A DNA stretch of 64,000 nucleotides from Coniella vitis (lineage: Eukaryota; Ascomycota; Sordariomycetes; Diaporthales; Schizoparmaceae): NCBI GenBank assembly GCA_011317545.1, contig WUJK01000002.1, forward strand, positions 4,526,001 to 4,590,000, given 5' to 3'. Shown here piece after piece: positions 1 to 10,037 of the stretch; position 1 is the stretch's first letter, and each line of letters opens with the position of its first letter. Position numbers and translations under genes: made by a program. Below the pieces are notes generated by a model. That model saw nothing but the letters and a program-made list of their open reading frames with translations. It was not told the DNA's origin and did not search any database.

Positions 1-1298
1 ACCAAGCCGAATGCTGCCCTGCTCACAACCGTGGCAAACTGATTTGCATTGAAGGCGGTAACGTGGCGGTTGGTTCCATGATTGCTTACTGGATCGACTA
101 CGGATGCACGTACGGACCCCACGCCTTTACCTGGCGTTTCCCCATCGCCTTCCAGTGCGCATTCGCCATTGTCATCCTGGTTATGATGCTGCGGCTACCC
201 GAGTCTCCGCGATGGTACCTCTCGCACGGCAAAACCGATGAAGCTGTCACCGTTTTGGCCGCGCTCCACGACAAGACCCGAGACCACAACGACGTCCAGG
301 AGCAGCTCAACTTCATTCTCGATGCTATTCGCGCCTCTGGCCAAGATGGTGGCAGCGTGCCTATGCGCGAGGTGTTTACGAACGGCAAGACCCAGCACTT
401 CCGACGAATGATCCTGGGAGCTGGCAGCCAGATTATGCAGCAACTCTCTGGCTGCAACGCTGTCATTTACTACTTTCCCATTCTCTTCCAGAATTCCATC
501 AAAACCTCGCCAAACCTTGCCTTGCTGCTTGGCGGCGTGAACATGATTGTCTATGCCATTTTCGCCATGACCTCGTTCATGGTGGTCGAGAGAGTCGGCC
601 GCCGCAAGCTTTTCTTCATCGGCACCATCGGCCAGTGCCTCTCGATGGTTCTCGTCTTCGCCTGCCTGATTCCTGGCACTATTAGTGCTGCAACGGGTGC
701 TGGTGTGGGACTCTTTACCTACATCGCCTTCTTTGGCGCAACTTGGCTGCCACTCCCTTGGCTCTACCCTGCCGAGATCAACCCGTTGAAGACTCGTGCA
801 CGAGCCAATGCTTCTTCGACTATTTTCAATTGGGCATTCAACTTTTTCATCGTCATGATCACTCCTGTGCTCATTTCAAGTATTGGCTGGGGTACATACC
901 TGTAAGTTGGGAAGCCTTGCAGTCGGGATAACCCCTCAAAAAGCATTCAAGCCTTGCTGACTAACCCACCGCGCAGGTTCTTCGCTATTCTCAACGCCAT
1001 CTTCCTTCCTATTCTATACTTCTTTTACCCCGAGACCTCTGGTCGAACGCTCGAGGAGATCGATCTCATCTTCGCCAAGGGCCACGAGGAACACATCAGC
1101 TATGTGCACGCTGCCCAGCAGATGCCCAAGCTCAACGAGGCCGAGATCAACGCCATGGCCCGCGAGTACGGGTTCACCACCTCTGACGACGAGAGCGGTA
1201 ATGGCAAGTCCAAGCGCCGCGCAAGTGAGCGGGAGCACAAGCGCCCTAGTGAGGGTGATTTGGCCGCCGTCGACAACCAAAACGCCTTGATGGCTTAA
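1..1298 (+). CDS. MFS sugar transporter, 3' part (5' end outside window)
   Basis: C-terminal two thirds of a sugar-porter (MFS, Sugar_tr) protein of the plasma membrane; the reading frame is open from base 3 and enters from outside the window. Visible family motifs are AHNRGK after TM4, PESPRWYL before the central loop, ERVGRRKLF (loop 8-9), WLYPAEINPLKTRARA, and PETSGRTLEEID after TM12, followed by a charged hydrophilic tail. One intron at 902-976 (GTAAGT donor, GCGCAG acceptor) joins codon CT|G so that the protein reads through WGTYL-FFAILNAIFLP; the stop is at 1296-1298. The substrate cannot be told from sequence; hexose or a disaccharide is usual for this branch. A damaged copy of the 3' end lies 1.1 kb downstream. 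Confidence is high for family and frame, low for substrate. Confidence 0.93.
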
Positions 1299-2384
1299 AA
1301 AACAAAGTACACGCACGACGAAAAGAAGAGATACCCAATACGTTGGTTTTCTGGTCCTTGGACCAGCGACAACTGGTCAAATTTGATTTGGCCATGATGA
1401 TGACTTTTTCTTTAAATTTATTCACTCTGTTTCTCGATACCCTAGATGAGTGGTGGAAGGTGAAGAAGAGTTTACTAGAATATACTGAATAGAGCTTATT
1501 TTATGATACTGTCAGAGTTTTCTTTATTTTTTAATGACCCGTGCAGCACAATGAGTTCGTCGAGGTGAGGATGGTGAGCGTCCTCACAACCACGACACTG
1601 TTCAGATGTTAACGTAGTCATTCTAATTCTGTAAAATCAACGGGATTGCGTAGGCAATTTTGCCAATAAGCAATAAAATCACTTTTCGACAAGCTTCAAC
1701 AATGTCGCGAAAACGGCCGAACATGTCCTTAGAAGGTGAATAGACCCAACACTACTAAGCAAGCTACAAAACCCGCTACGAACATTGGTGAAAGCAAAGA
1801 GAGGGCAGGAGGCTTTCAACTATCATAAAATCCAATGACAAGGACTTTGCGGAGAGCCATGACTGAGATTGTTGGATGAGCGGCTCTCCTGACAGTACTC
1901 GAGGCCTGTGATGTGGTTGGACGAGGCGACCAATGAGCGTAAGAGAAATTCATGTCGGCCCTGCCAGCCTTGTCAGTCTTCAGTAGTTGCTTGCATGGTC
2001 AGACCCTGCAGTTTTTGGCTAATAAATACGTGAATATGTACCTAGGTATCCACGCACGTGCTACCTCCAAAGAAAGTACCTATCGGGCAGGTACCAAGTA
2101 GGCCTGGCTTCAGGCAACCATATTGACACCGCCCCTCGCATCGCAACCCCCAACACAAACTTGCTCTTCCAGTCTCGTTAAAAACCTGCCGTTCTTTGAA
2201 CGCACGATAGATGCACCGGTCTGTCCAGGATGCGCGACTTTCATCAACACATTCATTCTGCTTCAACTCCTACAACGAATTTACCGCAGTTACTCCGGAC
2301 CTCACTCCCCTCGATCAAGCCTTCATCGCCACCACCCAATTGGGTCCAGTCACGTCGACCAGCGTGCGCATTGGGGTCACTTTG
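1299..2384. other. Intergenic, no gene seen
   Basis: The 3' flank of the transporter is AT-rich. I see no coding frame with family resemblance, no RNA gene and no repeat. Short frames between 2042 and 2384 have no recognisable content. Confidence 0.5.
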
Positions 2385-2730
2385 AATCTCCTGCCCTCGC
2401 GGCTGGTTCTCCTTGGTATGAACCTATTTTCGCAGCTCTCAACGCCAGCTTCCTTCCTGCCCATCCTTTATTTCTTCTATCCCGAAACGTCAGGTCGAAG
2501 TTTGGAAGAGATCGACTCGATTTTTGAAGAAAGGTTACGATGAGGGCATCAGCTGCGTGCACGCTGAACCAAAATTGCTCAGAATGGCTCAGGGCGGGTC
2601 CAGTAGTTCATCGGACGATGTGAATACAACAGCAGCGAAGCGAAGCGTCGCGCGAGTGAGCGTGAGAACAAGCGCCACAGGGAGGGTGACTTGGCTGCCG
2701 TTGAAAATCGAAACGCCTTAATGGCTTAAA
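2385..2730 (+). pseudogene. Eroded partial copy of the upstream sugar transporter (3' end)
   Basis: The stretch from about 2430 matches the last exon of the transporter at 1-1298 at both protein and base level: ALNASFLP, then ILYFFYPETSGRSLEEIDSIF in the next frame, then a third frame similar to the charged tail, ending in the shared bases CGCCTTAATGGCTTAAAA. At least two frame changes break it and there is no start or upstream membrane segment. Weak similarity (SPALAAG..W versus TPVLISS..W) seems to continue upstream across the position of the parent's intron with no intron present, so it may be an intronless retrocopy or an old duplicate that lost the intron. It is non-functional as a transporter. 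Confidence 0.75.
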
Positions 2731-3184
2731 ACAGCTGTGCTGTGCTTTCTGATACCCTTAATACCCTTCATATGTACGGCCTTGGGCCTCGTCATTATAT
2801 AGCTCAATGATGATTCAAATGTTTAACTCGATGCAAATGAGCCGCTCGTTATGTATTGAACATTGAGAAGTGGGTTGTTCCACTGAACAGAGCTGTCCAG
2901 CCAGATTACTGGGTTGATGAGACGAGGCAAAAAAAGATGTGCACAGACCGTCGAGGATGAAAAGAATCTTAGCCAAACGCGTTACGATGCACGATAGGAG
3001 GAGCATGTACTGTAGAAGAACCCAGTGGATGTGTAGCTACTCAGTAATTACCCGCCGACAATCTACCGTAAGCAATCTTTGTTGTCATGATGTTGGCCTT
3101 CATTACAGCATTGCGAGTCAATTCCCACCTCACATTCGACCATACCATCGTCCAGCCATGGTGCCCCACCCCCTATGCGTATAA
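2731..3184. other. Intergenic, nothing recognised
   Basis: No supported gene, RNA or repeat between the transporter relic and the helicase relic. Confidence 0.4.
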
Positions 3185-3617
3185 TCACACGGTTGGGCGG
3201 ATGGTAATGACCCGGCCCGAACTATGGAACTTGCGATGAATTTGCCCGAGCGACGTGGTTGGAACCTTCATAACCTCACCATCAAAACCAATGACTTCGA
3301 AGTTCTCCGCTGCTGCACCGCCCTTGTCTTTGCCCTTGCCTTGGGTTTTTCTTTTTCAAGACTACCGCAACGTGGATGTCTCCCACCACAATCAATCCAC
3401 ACTTATGGCGAGAGATGGAGACGGTCAGACGGTTCCCGTCCACGGTGAAGCCAAGGCCAGGAGTAGGGAAGGCGTTGCCCATGACCACGACAGCCACATC
3501 TCCTTCTTGACCCGGAAAAGAGTCGATTGTGGGGGCTGGCTGCATACTGGATAGCTGGGCGTACTGGGGCAAGACGCGCATCTCCTGGTTGAACTTTCGA
3601 ACCCTTGTCGAATATGC
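3185..3617 (-). pseudogene. SF1 (AAA_12-type) helicase C-terminal relic
   Basis: Read on the minus strand, the frame carries the end of an Upf1/NFX1-like superfamily 1 helicase: TIDSFPGQEGDVAVVVMG corresponds to motif V (T-V-D-S-F-Q-G-Q-E-x-D-V), and NRLTVSISRHKCGLIVVGDI corresponds to motif VI (R-L-N-V-A-L-S-R-x-R). A plausible C-terminus (FEVIGFDGE...TIRPTV) follows in another frame, so an indel lies near 3320-3340, and an in-frame TGA lies just upstream at about 3618-3620. No Walker A or motif II is visible upstream. It is a fragment of a gene family common in filamentous fungi. A frame at 3755-3952 (-) might be more of the same gene but shows no motif. Confidence 0.65.
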
Positions 3618-4237
3618 TCACTCGGACAATTGTCGATTGACCTTTCGAAGTCGCTGGGATTTCAGTTCGACAACAAGCACTAACAAGCCGGGCACGACGG
3701 CTAAAATACCTTCATACGTTCTCATAAGCTCATGAATGTTTCGCGACAGCTGGGTCAAATGGGACTTATGCCGAGTTCCACCTGGTCAACAACATCAAGC
3801 GCAAGATCGACACAAAGCGTCAACAGTGAGAACTCATCCTCGGCAGAAATATGTCCATCAAGCCTATTCATCAAAAGACCGGCTTTATGGATGATTGATG
3901 GCATGACTGCCAGTTTTCGCTGATACAAAAACATGAATATTAGTGGCTTCAATCTATTGCATTAGACCCAAATTCCTCCACGGATGAAATACAGGGGATA
4001 GGGCCAATTGTGATTGCATGATTCATAAAGAAAAGAGTGTCGAAGGAGACAGTATATAAACATCATCCAGATTGGTAAATTTTTGCGTTTGACAGCTTTT
4101 CAAGCCCACATCCAAACTATTGCCTTGTCCTAGTTTCGGAATGTCATGTGTAGTTGTGCTAAAATTTGAATGATGAGATGATATATAGAGAGCGCTCGAG
4201 TCTGTCGGAAAATTGATCCTTCCTATCCTACAATCTA
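3618..4237. other. Intergenic, nothing firm
   Basis: AT-rich 3' flank of the HET gene plus a 65-codon minus-strand frame (3755-3952) without recognisable domains. No RNA gene or repeat seen. Confidence 0.4.
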
Positions 4238-6446
4238 TTAGAATTGATCCAGAGGCTCTGCAGTAACTTCTAGTCGGAGAATCTTGTCTCCTAATACATG
4301 AAGCTCTATAATCTTGGCTGTAACAAATACGCCCTCCAAGTTTACTGATTCTTGTGAACAGACCGTCTCTTGAGCAGGATCAAATTTTAGCGCATCTGCA
4401 CTTTCTCCTTGTTGGCGCTCTCTTGGCCACATGCAGTCTTCATCCTGGATAGTTACTACATGTACACCAAGCTTGCCGTTCCATTTCACAGACTCGAAAC
4501 TGTCCACCAGCTCTGGCGGATCTCCCAAAACAGTTAGTACTTTCGATAGTGTTATTTGGTCTTTCTCCTCTTTCACTGCCAGCTTGCCAGCTATCAAACC
4601 ACTTGTATATCTTCCAGGCATACCGCATCTCTCAAAGAACGACCAAGAGACCGAAATAAACCTATTTTGGATATTAGATTGCTTGCTTTCTAAGCGGAAC
4701 CAGGCTTCTCCGTCGATGGTCAACTCTGAGTGACCGGAGGACGCCGTCCCTACAGCATGTATTTGCGTGGCTGTATGTGTATCTAGATATCGAAGATAGT
4801 AGCCGCCCGATGGTGCCACATGTTTGACGTTCAAGAGAGATTTTCCAGACTTTTCGAACTCAGTCCCTGCCAGTACAGAATCGCGATTTTTTTCCTCGAT
4901 CAAGGTGATGCGGCGCCGGCGCGCTTTGCTCAGCTTGATACGCAAATTGACTAACGGCAAATCAGCGGCAGGAAAATTCAGAAGCAAGTATGTTGGTTGC
5001 ATGAATAATCAGTTATATCATGGCGTTAACAAAGGGAACACCAGGAATCGATCCAACTCACGGTATTCGAGTGGCGTTGTGGACCCTCCTAGCATGCGCA
5101 AACCGCTACCGCTGCGCTCCTTGTAAAAGGCCGGTCGAGGCTCCGCACATGGTATCAGCACCGTCGTTCCCTCATCATCGCGTATAATCTTCATAAGCCC
5201 GTCGTCGCGAAAACGGTAGTATTTATCTTCGGTGCCAGGACAGCGTGAAAGTAAAATCACCGGCCAAGAAAGCAGTTCGTCCTTGACCTTGCCTATCTCC
5301 GTGAACGTTGGGTAGGCGTCGATGGTCAGCATGGCTACTCATGAAGTGAACGGTAGTGCATAAAGTGATGTACCTACAATCGATGATAGCAGCCTCCAAG
5401 CCGTAACAATCCACATCACACAACCACACATCGAGACTTAATTCTCCAGCCACAAAAGTCCAAGGCTGCAATCCAAGATCTTGGCTCCTCTTGATATTGG
5501 ATGCAAACTGTTCCGGGCGAGCTGCTAGAATCCCGGAGCCCTTGAAGGCAAGGATCGATTGGTCAGAACCCATAGCAATAATCTGCGCTTGCAATCTTTT
5601 GAATGCCTGAGTTCCGCCTTCACCATATAGTAGTGGCATGTTGACACCGAACAGACCCATTAGACAGTATGCTCGGTCTTCTGGTCTCGTCGTTTCGCGC
5701 CCTGCAGCCCAAGACATCCTGGAAGCGACACTCATATTCTCGAGAGCCCGAGAAATATCGCGGGAATACTCACTCGACAGCATTTTTGCGTCCACGCCTG
5801 TGCGTTTGCTAAGAACTGGCACCAACGAGCTCCCGTGCGCACGACAGCCAAGGCTTGTCCAGCTGTGATCGTAAAATTCGAGCTCCTACGGAGCAATGAG
5901 TTCCTGCAGCGTCCAACCGCGTGTGAACCAGCGGCTTTGCACAAGGAGCTCGTGTGTTTGCTCCTCATCTGGGGTTTCGTCGCCACGCAGGGGAGCGGCG
6001 TCGATGTCCCACAAGTAGACGAGGCATTTTTTAGCATCGCGGTACCAGCCAAACATGGAATTTATGGCTTCGGAAAGCTCTGCGCTGCTGCTCTTGTCGA
6101 TGCAGCACGTGTCGATCCAGATGTAGGGATAGCCCTCGCGCAGCGCCTGCGCGGCACTTGTGAGAACCTTGGCCGCGCCAGTCTTGCCATGCCAGGCTCG
6201 CGGTTGGCTCAGAGACAGGTCAGGAGTGCTTGGATGGCGCTCAGGATGCCTGTGGATGTGCCATGTGGGACACTTGGCCGGCTCAGTGCTTGGAAGAGGG
6301 TTGTTGGAAGGCTGCGCTCCTATGTCGGCGAAGGTGACCTCATCGTTTCCCCAAGTGTGCGATAATATCGCATAAGTGACGGGCAGATCGCTGGAGGACT
6401 GGGGGAAATATTCAAGCTCGAGTGATCGTGTATTAAGGAGTCTCAT
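4238..6446 (-). pseudogene. HET-domain protein, interrupted by an in-frame TAG
   Basis: Heterokaryon-incompatibility (HET, PF06985) protein. The start is taken at MRLLNTRSLEL (6446), the usual family start; an ATG at 6473 is possible. HET signatures in order: YAILSHTWG, YIWIDTCCIDKSSSAELSEAINSMF, RWFTRGWTLQELIAP, then ASRMSW...TRPEDRAYCLMGLFGVNMPLLYGEG of the segment that usually follows the HET domain. Introns at 5335-5377 (GTAGGT...GAGTAG) and 4951-5061 (GTGAGT...GTTAG) keep frame and give 684 sense positions plus the terminal stop. A TAG at 5886-5888 sits exactly between LIAP and ELEFYDHSW, where the family has Gln, Lys or Arg, and truncates the protein after the HET core. A CAG-to-TAG change would fit RIP or ordinary nonsense mutation. 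HET domains trigger cell death after non-self fusion; this allele is probably inactive unless the truncated N-terminal domain acts alone. Confidence 0.85.
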
Positions 6447-7407
6447 GGTGCAGAGGCCGCGGCGGCTAAACAAGATGCTGTTCGAGTTTGATCAGGATAC
6501 GAGGCGAGCTGAGGCCGACAGTATCAAACGACGCAGATCGAAGCAGTTATCAAAGCAACATTGAAATATTCAAAACAAGTGGACCTGATCCAATGGACGC
6601 AGTGCAGCAAATCCGAATATTGCAGGGTTAAAATAGCTCCATGCGAGCTGAAACTGAGTCATCGATGAGGTGGCACTGCCACCTCATACGTCCGCAGCCC
6701 GCACGTAGTATGGAAAAGATTTCCTCACAAGAAGCAAAAAGCGGACTTTATTACCTCGGGGAAGAAGCGGCCATCGGGGAGAGGGAAGAAAAAAAAATAC
6801 TGCCCATTGTGTACTAGATAAGCATAACTAGCGAAAACATCTTGCTCTCTTGGAAGTATTTTTTGGATACGCCAACTGCCAGGGCCCGCAGAAGTAGCTT
6901 TTTTTTATTGGCTTGGACAACCCGCAATGCCGACTAAGCCAGCTATTCATATGAACTCCTCTTCAACTCCAGATGCCGATTTATGTGTTTAGAGTTTGTT
7001 TAACAAACGACGTATTACCTCACCCGTCTTCGTTCGGAAGAATAAATCCTCGACAGATTCATAGTCGACCCAGCTAAGCAACTTTGCTAAAATCAGCCCA
7101 ATATAAAGAGGAAGAGGATGGAGACGATCATTGCGTACTCAGTCAACATCACGATGCCAAGAATGCTCATAGTTCACAGCGACTTTTGGCTCTGTTTGAT
7201 GAGAAGAGCTATAGCTCAGGTTGGGTGAAGATCGGACGATGACCAAGTGAGAGTCACATTCTGAGCCATCTCGTCTTTCTAGAGCTATAAAGTTATATAA
7301 CAACCTTATGAAAAGTATCGTTGTTTTGATTATTCATGGTATGCCTCGAAGCACGCATATTCTCTGTATAAATAAGTAACTAGGTAAAATATTTGCCACA
7401 TGCGCAC
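6447..7407. other. Intergenic, no gene seen
   Basis: Upstream region of the HET gene and 3' flank of the next minus-strand transporter. Contains A- and T-rich runs but no coding frame, RNA gene or clear repeat that I can support. Confidence 0.5.
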
Positions 7408-9378
7408 TTAAATGGATGAGTCTGACTTTGCAATCGCTCTTTGGTCCACAATCTCCACCTGTTCAACCGCCCCTAACTCGATATCTTTGTGCGTCGCCGC
7501 GGTAGCATCGACGCTAGAATCCATGAATGATCTCGTCCGGACATTCATCTCAAAACGACGATCAATCTGCTCAAAGGACAAGTCCTTGGTCTCGGGGAAC
7601 TCACACCACACCACCACCAAACTGACGAGGGACGTCGCGAAGAAGACCCAACCGGTGCGGCCCCCGAGGTTTCCATATTCCGTGTTGAACATGTACGGGA
7701 CGACGAGATTCCACACCGTGCTCCAGGCATAGTTGAAGAAAAAGCCCAGGGCAAGAGTCTTTGCTCGCAGTCGAACACTGGAGACTTCTGCGGCCATGGC
7801 TAAGGCGGGACCGTTGGCTATGTAGGCAAGACGAGGATGTTAGTGACATTTGTGCCGATTCTTCTCCAGGAGTGATTTGGAAAGGATCAATGCCTTGCTG
7901 TGAGCAGAGTGAATACACAAACCTGGTCCTATACTCAGCCAAACCATTTGCAGCGTGATGGCCACGCACCAAAGTGAGGCTGATGACTGCGTGGGCAGCG
8001 ACGCCGAAATGCCCATGATCAAGAACAGCACGGCAGCCAAGGCAACACCTGCGAGGACGATAGTCCGACGGCCAACACGAGCCATGGTCCATAGTGTGAG
8101 GATACTCGAAAGAATGGACATGGCGATACCAATTTCGATCATCATGGCTGTGTCGGTTGATGACAGGCCGGCCAGAACCATGAAATATGGCGCGTTGTTG
8201 ATAAAGGTCGCGCCGACCATTTGCGACAGGCCGTTCGCGTACAAGACGATGCGGGTGCGTCGCCAGTTGGTAACCTTAAAGCACTCGAGGAAAGTCGAAG
8301 ACTCCGACGGGGCAGACTCAGCTTCGTGTTGGGACGTATCGACGATCGTTTGGATGTGAGTTTCAACCTGTAACCAACTCCAATGGCGGTGAAGCTTGCT
8401 CGCTGCTTTGGCTGCTTGCGCCAGTTTGCCTTTGCGGACCAGGTAATAAGGTGATTCTGGGACCAGGAAGGCACCTATACATAGTAGGGCAGGCCATGAC
8501 CACTCTGCAGCAAAGAGAACCCTGTACGCGGACTCGTTCATGATAGTCACCCGGGTAAAGGCGATGGAGGCCGCAACGAGGTATCCGACGCTCTGGGACA
8601 CAAGTACGTAAGTATATAATATACCCCCAGAAGTTCACAACCAGTATGACGAGGTGTCCAGTATTGTGTCGATCAACGTACCAAGCAGACAGTATATACG
8701 GCCAGGGCAATGCCTCTGATATTGGTTGGTGTAATCTCAGAGATGTATGTTTGGCCCGCCGCGAGAGCAGCTCCGAGACCCAGGCTATTGATGAGCTTTC
8801 CAGCGAGGAATTGACCGCTACTATGTGATGTGTATATAACAGCGACACCAACGATGGACAGTATTCCAGCCAGTAACATGGTCATTCTACGGCCATATCG
8901 ATCGGATACTGGCCCAGACAGCCATGCACCCAGGCCTGTTGTGAGCTGAGGAAGCGCATTCCACAGGGATTGCCAATAGGTTGGGACAACATATTGTCCA
9001 TCTTGTAGGACGCCGAAGTGTTGCCTAGTATGTTGATAGACATTTGTGAGTTGGAATTCCGATGGGCCAACTGCAAACACAAGAGAATATAAAAAGGAGA
9101 GAGAAAAGCACCCACACAAAGGCTTCCATATCAAGGCATAGTGACAACGTGATATTATCGAACCCATACATTAGTGCTCCGATATTGCCGTATAATGTAC
9201 AGAGAATCACAAGTGGGTTGCTGAAAATAGTGCGTGTTATGCTGAGATTTTGGCTGGACGTCAGGTCGAAGCCAACGCTCGAGGCTGTAGATACCTTGCC
9301 ATGGCTACGAGGTTCCATGCCTTCTTTGACAGCAGAATTCCGAGCTGAATCCCTACGGGTCTCAGTCTCGAAAGCCAT
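7408..9378 (-). CDS. MFS sugar transporter (sugar porter family)
   Basis: A 561-residue, 12-TM sugar porter in four exons: 9378-9116, 9024-8682, 8592-7923, 7817-7408; the exon sum is 562 codons. The first junction uses donor GTGGGT and acceptor ACTAG and restores MEAFVQHFGVLQDGQYVVPTYWQSLWNA. Motifs: MYGFDN in TM1, SDRYGRRMTM (loop 2-3), PESPYYLVRKGK, ARVGRRTIV (loop 8-9), AAEVSSVRLRAKT, and FPETKDLSFEQIDRRF at the end of TM12. An ATG at 9474 is in frame, but MAFETET (9378) fits better as the start. The YWQSLWNA segment resembles maltose/alpha-glucoside-type permeases, though the substrate is not determined. It is divergent from the GH78 rhamnosidase across 659 bp, which suggests uptake of the released sugar or of the glycoside. 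Confidence 0.92.
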
Positions 9379-10037
9379 GGTTGCAACGCTGGAGAGAATA
9401 ATTTCCTTATGAGACGGGAGAGGATAGGGGACAAGCTGGTGAGCGCTCGAAAACTGTGGGTTATGGACACTCACTCTGTCATTACAGCATAGAATATGTA
9501 TGTTGGCAGTTCTTTTAATCCCTTTATCGTAACCTCCACTCTACCCCATGGGGGCCCCAGATTTTAGCCCTTTCCCCGGATTTCAGAAGCATGGGTTTGC
9601 CGGCTCGTGACCACCCTTGGGTGAACTCCTGGCGAGGCCAAGACCGGAAACTCCGGCCTCAGCCATGCTTGATCTTCAAGGAGGGATGTGGGGGATCTTC
9701 TCCAGAGGGACTGCCCGCCGCCGGCTTTTCCGTCTTGGAGATACCCACACGTGGGCCTGTTGACACATTCATGAAAAGAGGAAAGGTTTCTAATCAAGTC
9801 AGCGCCCATAGCTTGCTGTAGTTCGGGCTATTGAGAACCGAGGACCTTCACGATCTTTGACTTCGCTTCGCAGACGCCATTTTAAGTACTGAGAGACTAC
9901 TATACCAGACTCCTGTCTGAATCGTCGAGTGGCTGTCAAGCTAAAGTGCAGGGCAAGAGTCTATAATCTGACCTCTGTCCCAGCAGCCCTGCTGCGCAAT
10001 CGGCACTTCGGTAAAGATTTCTGTCAGCATTGATACC
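9379..10037. promoter_or_regulatory. Shared divergent promoter region (transporter / rhamnosidase)
   Basis: 659 bp between two divergent start codons. It holds a CACGTG E-box at 9748-9753 inside a C/G palindrome and G/C-rich runs near 9545-9560 and 9690-9700. I see no coding potential of its own. A bidirectional control region is inferred from gene arrangement only. Confidence 0.45.

Noticed and set aside
3755..3952. Independent small minus-strand gene
   Set aside because: 65 codons with no domain and no splice context; at most part of the helicase relic.
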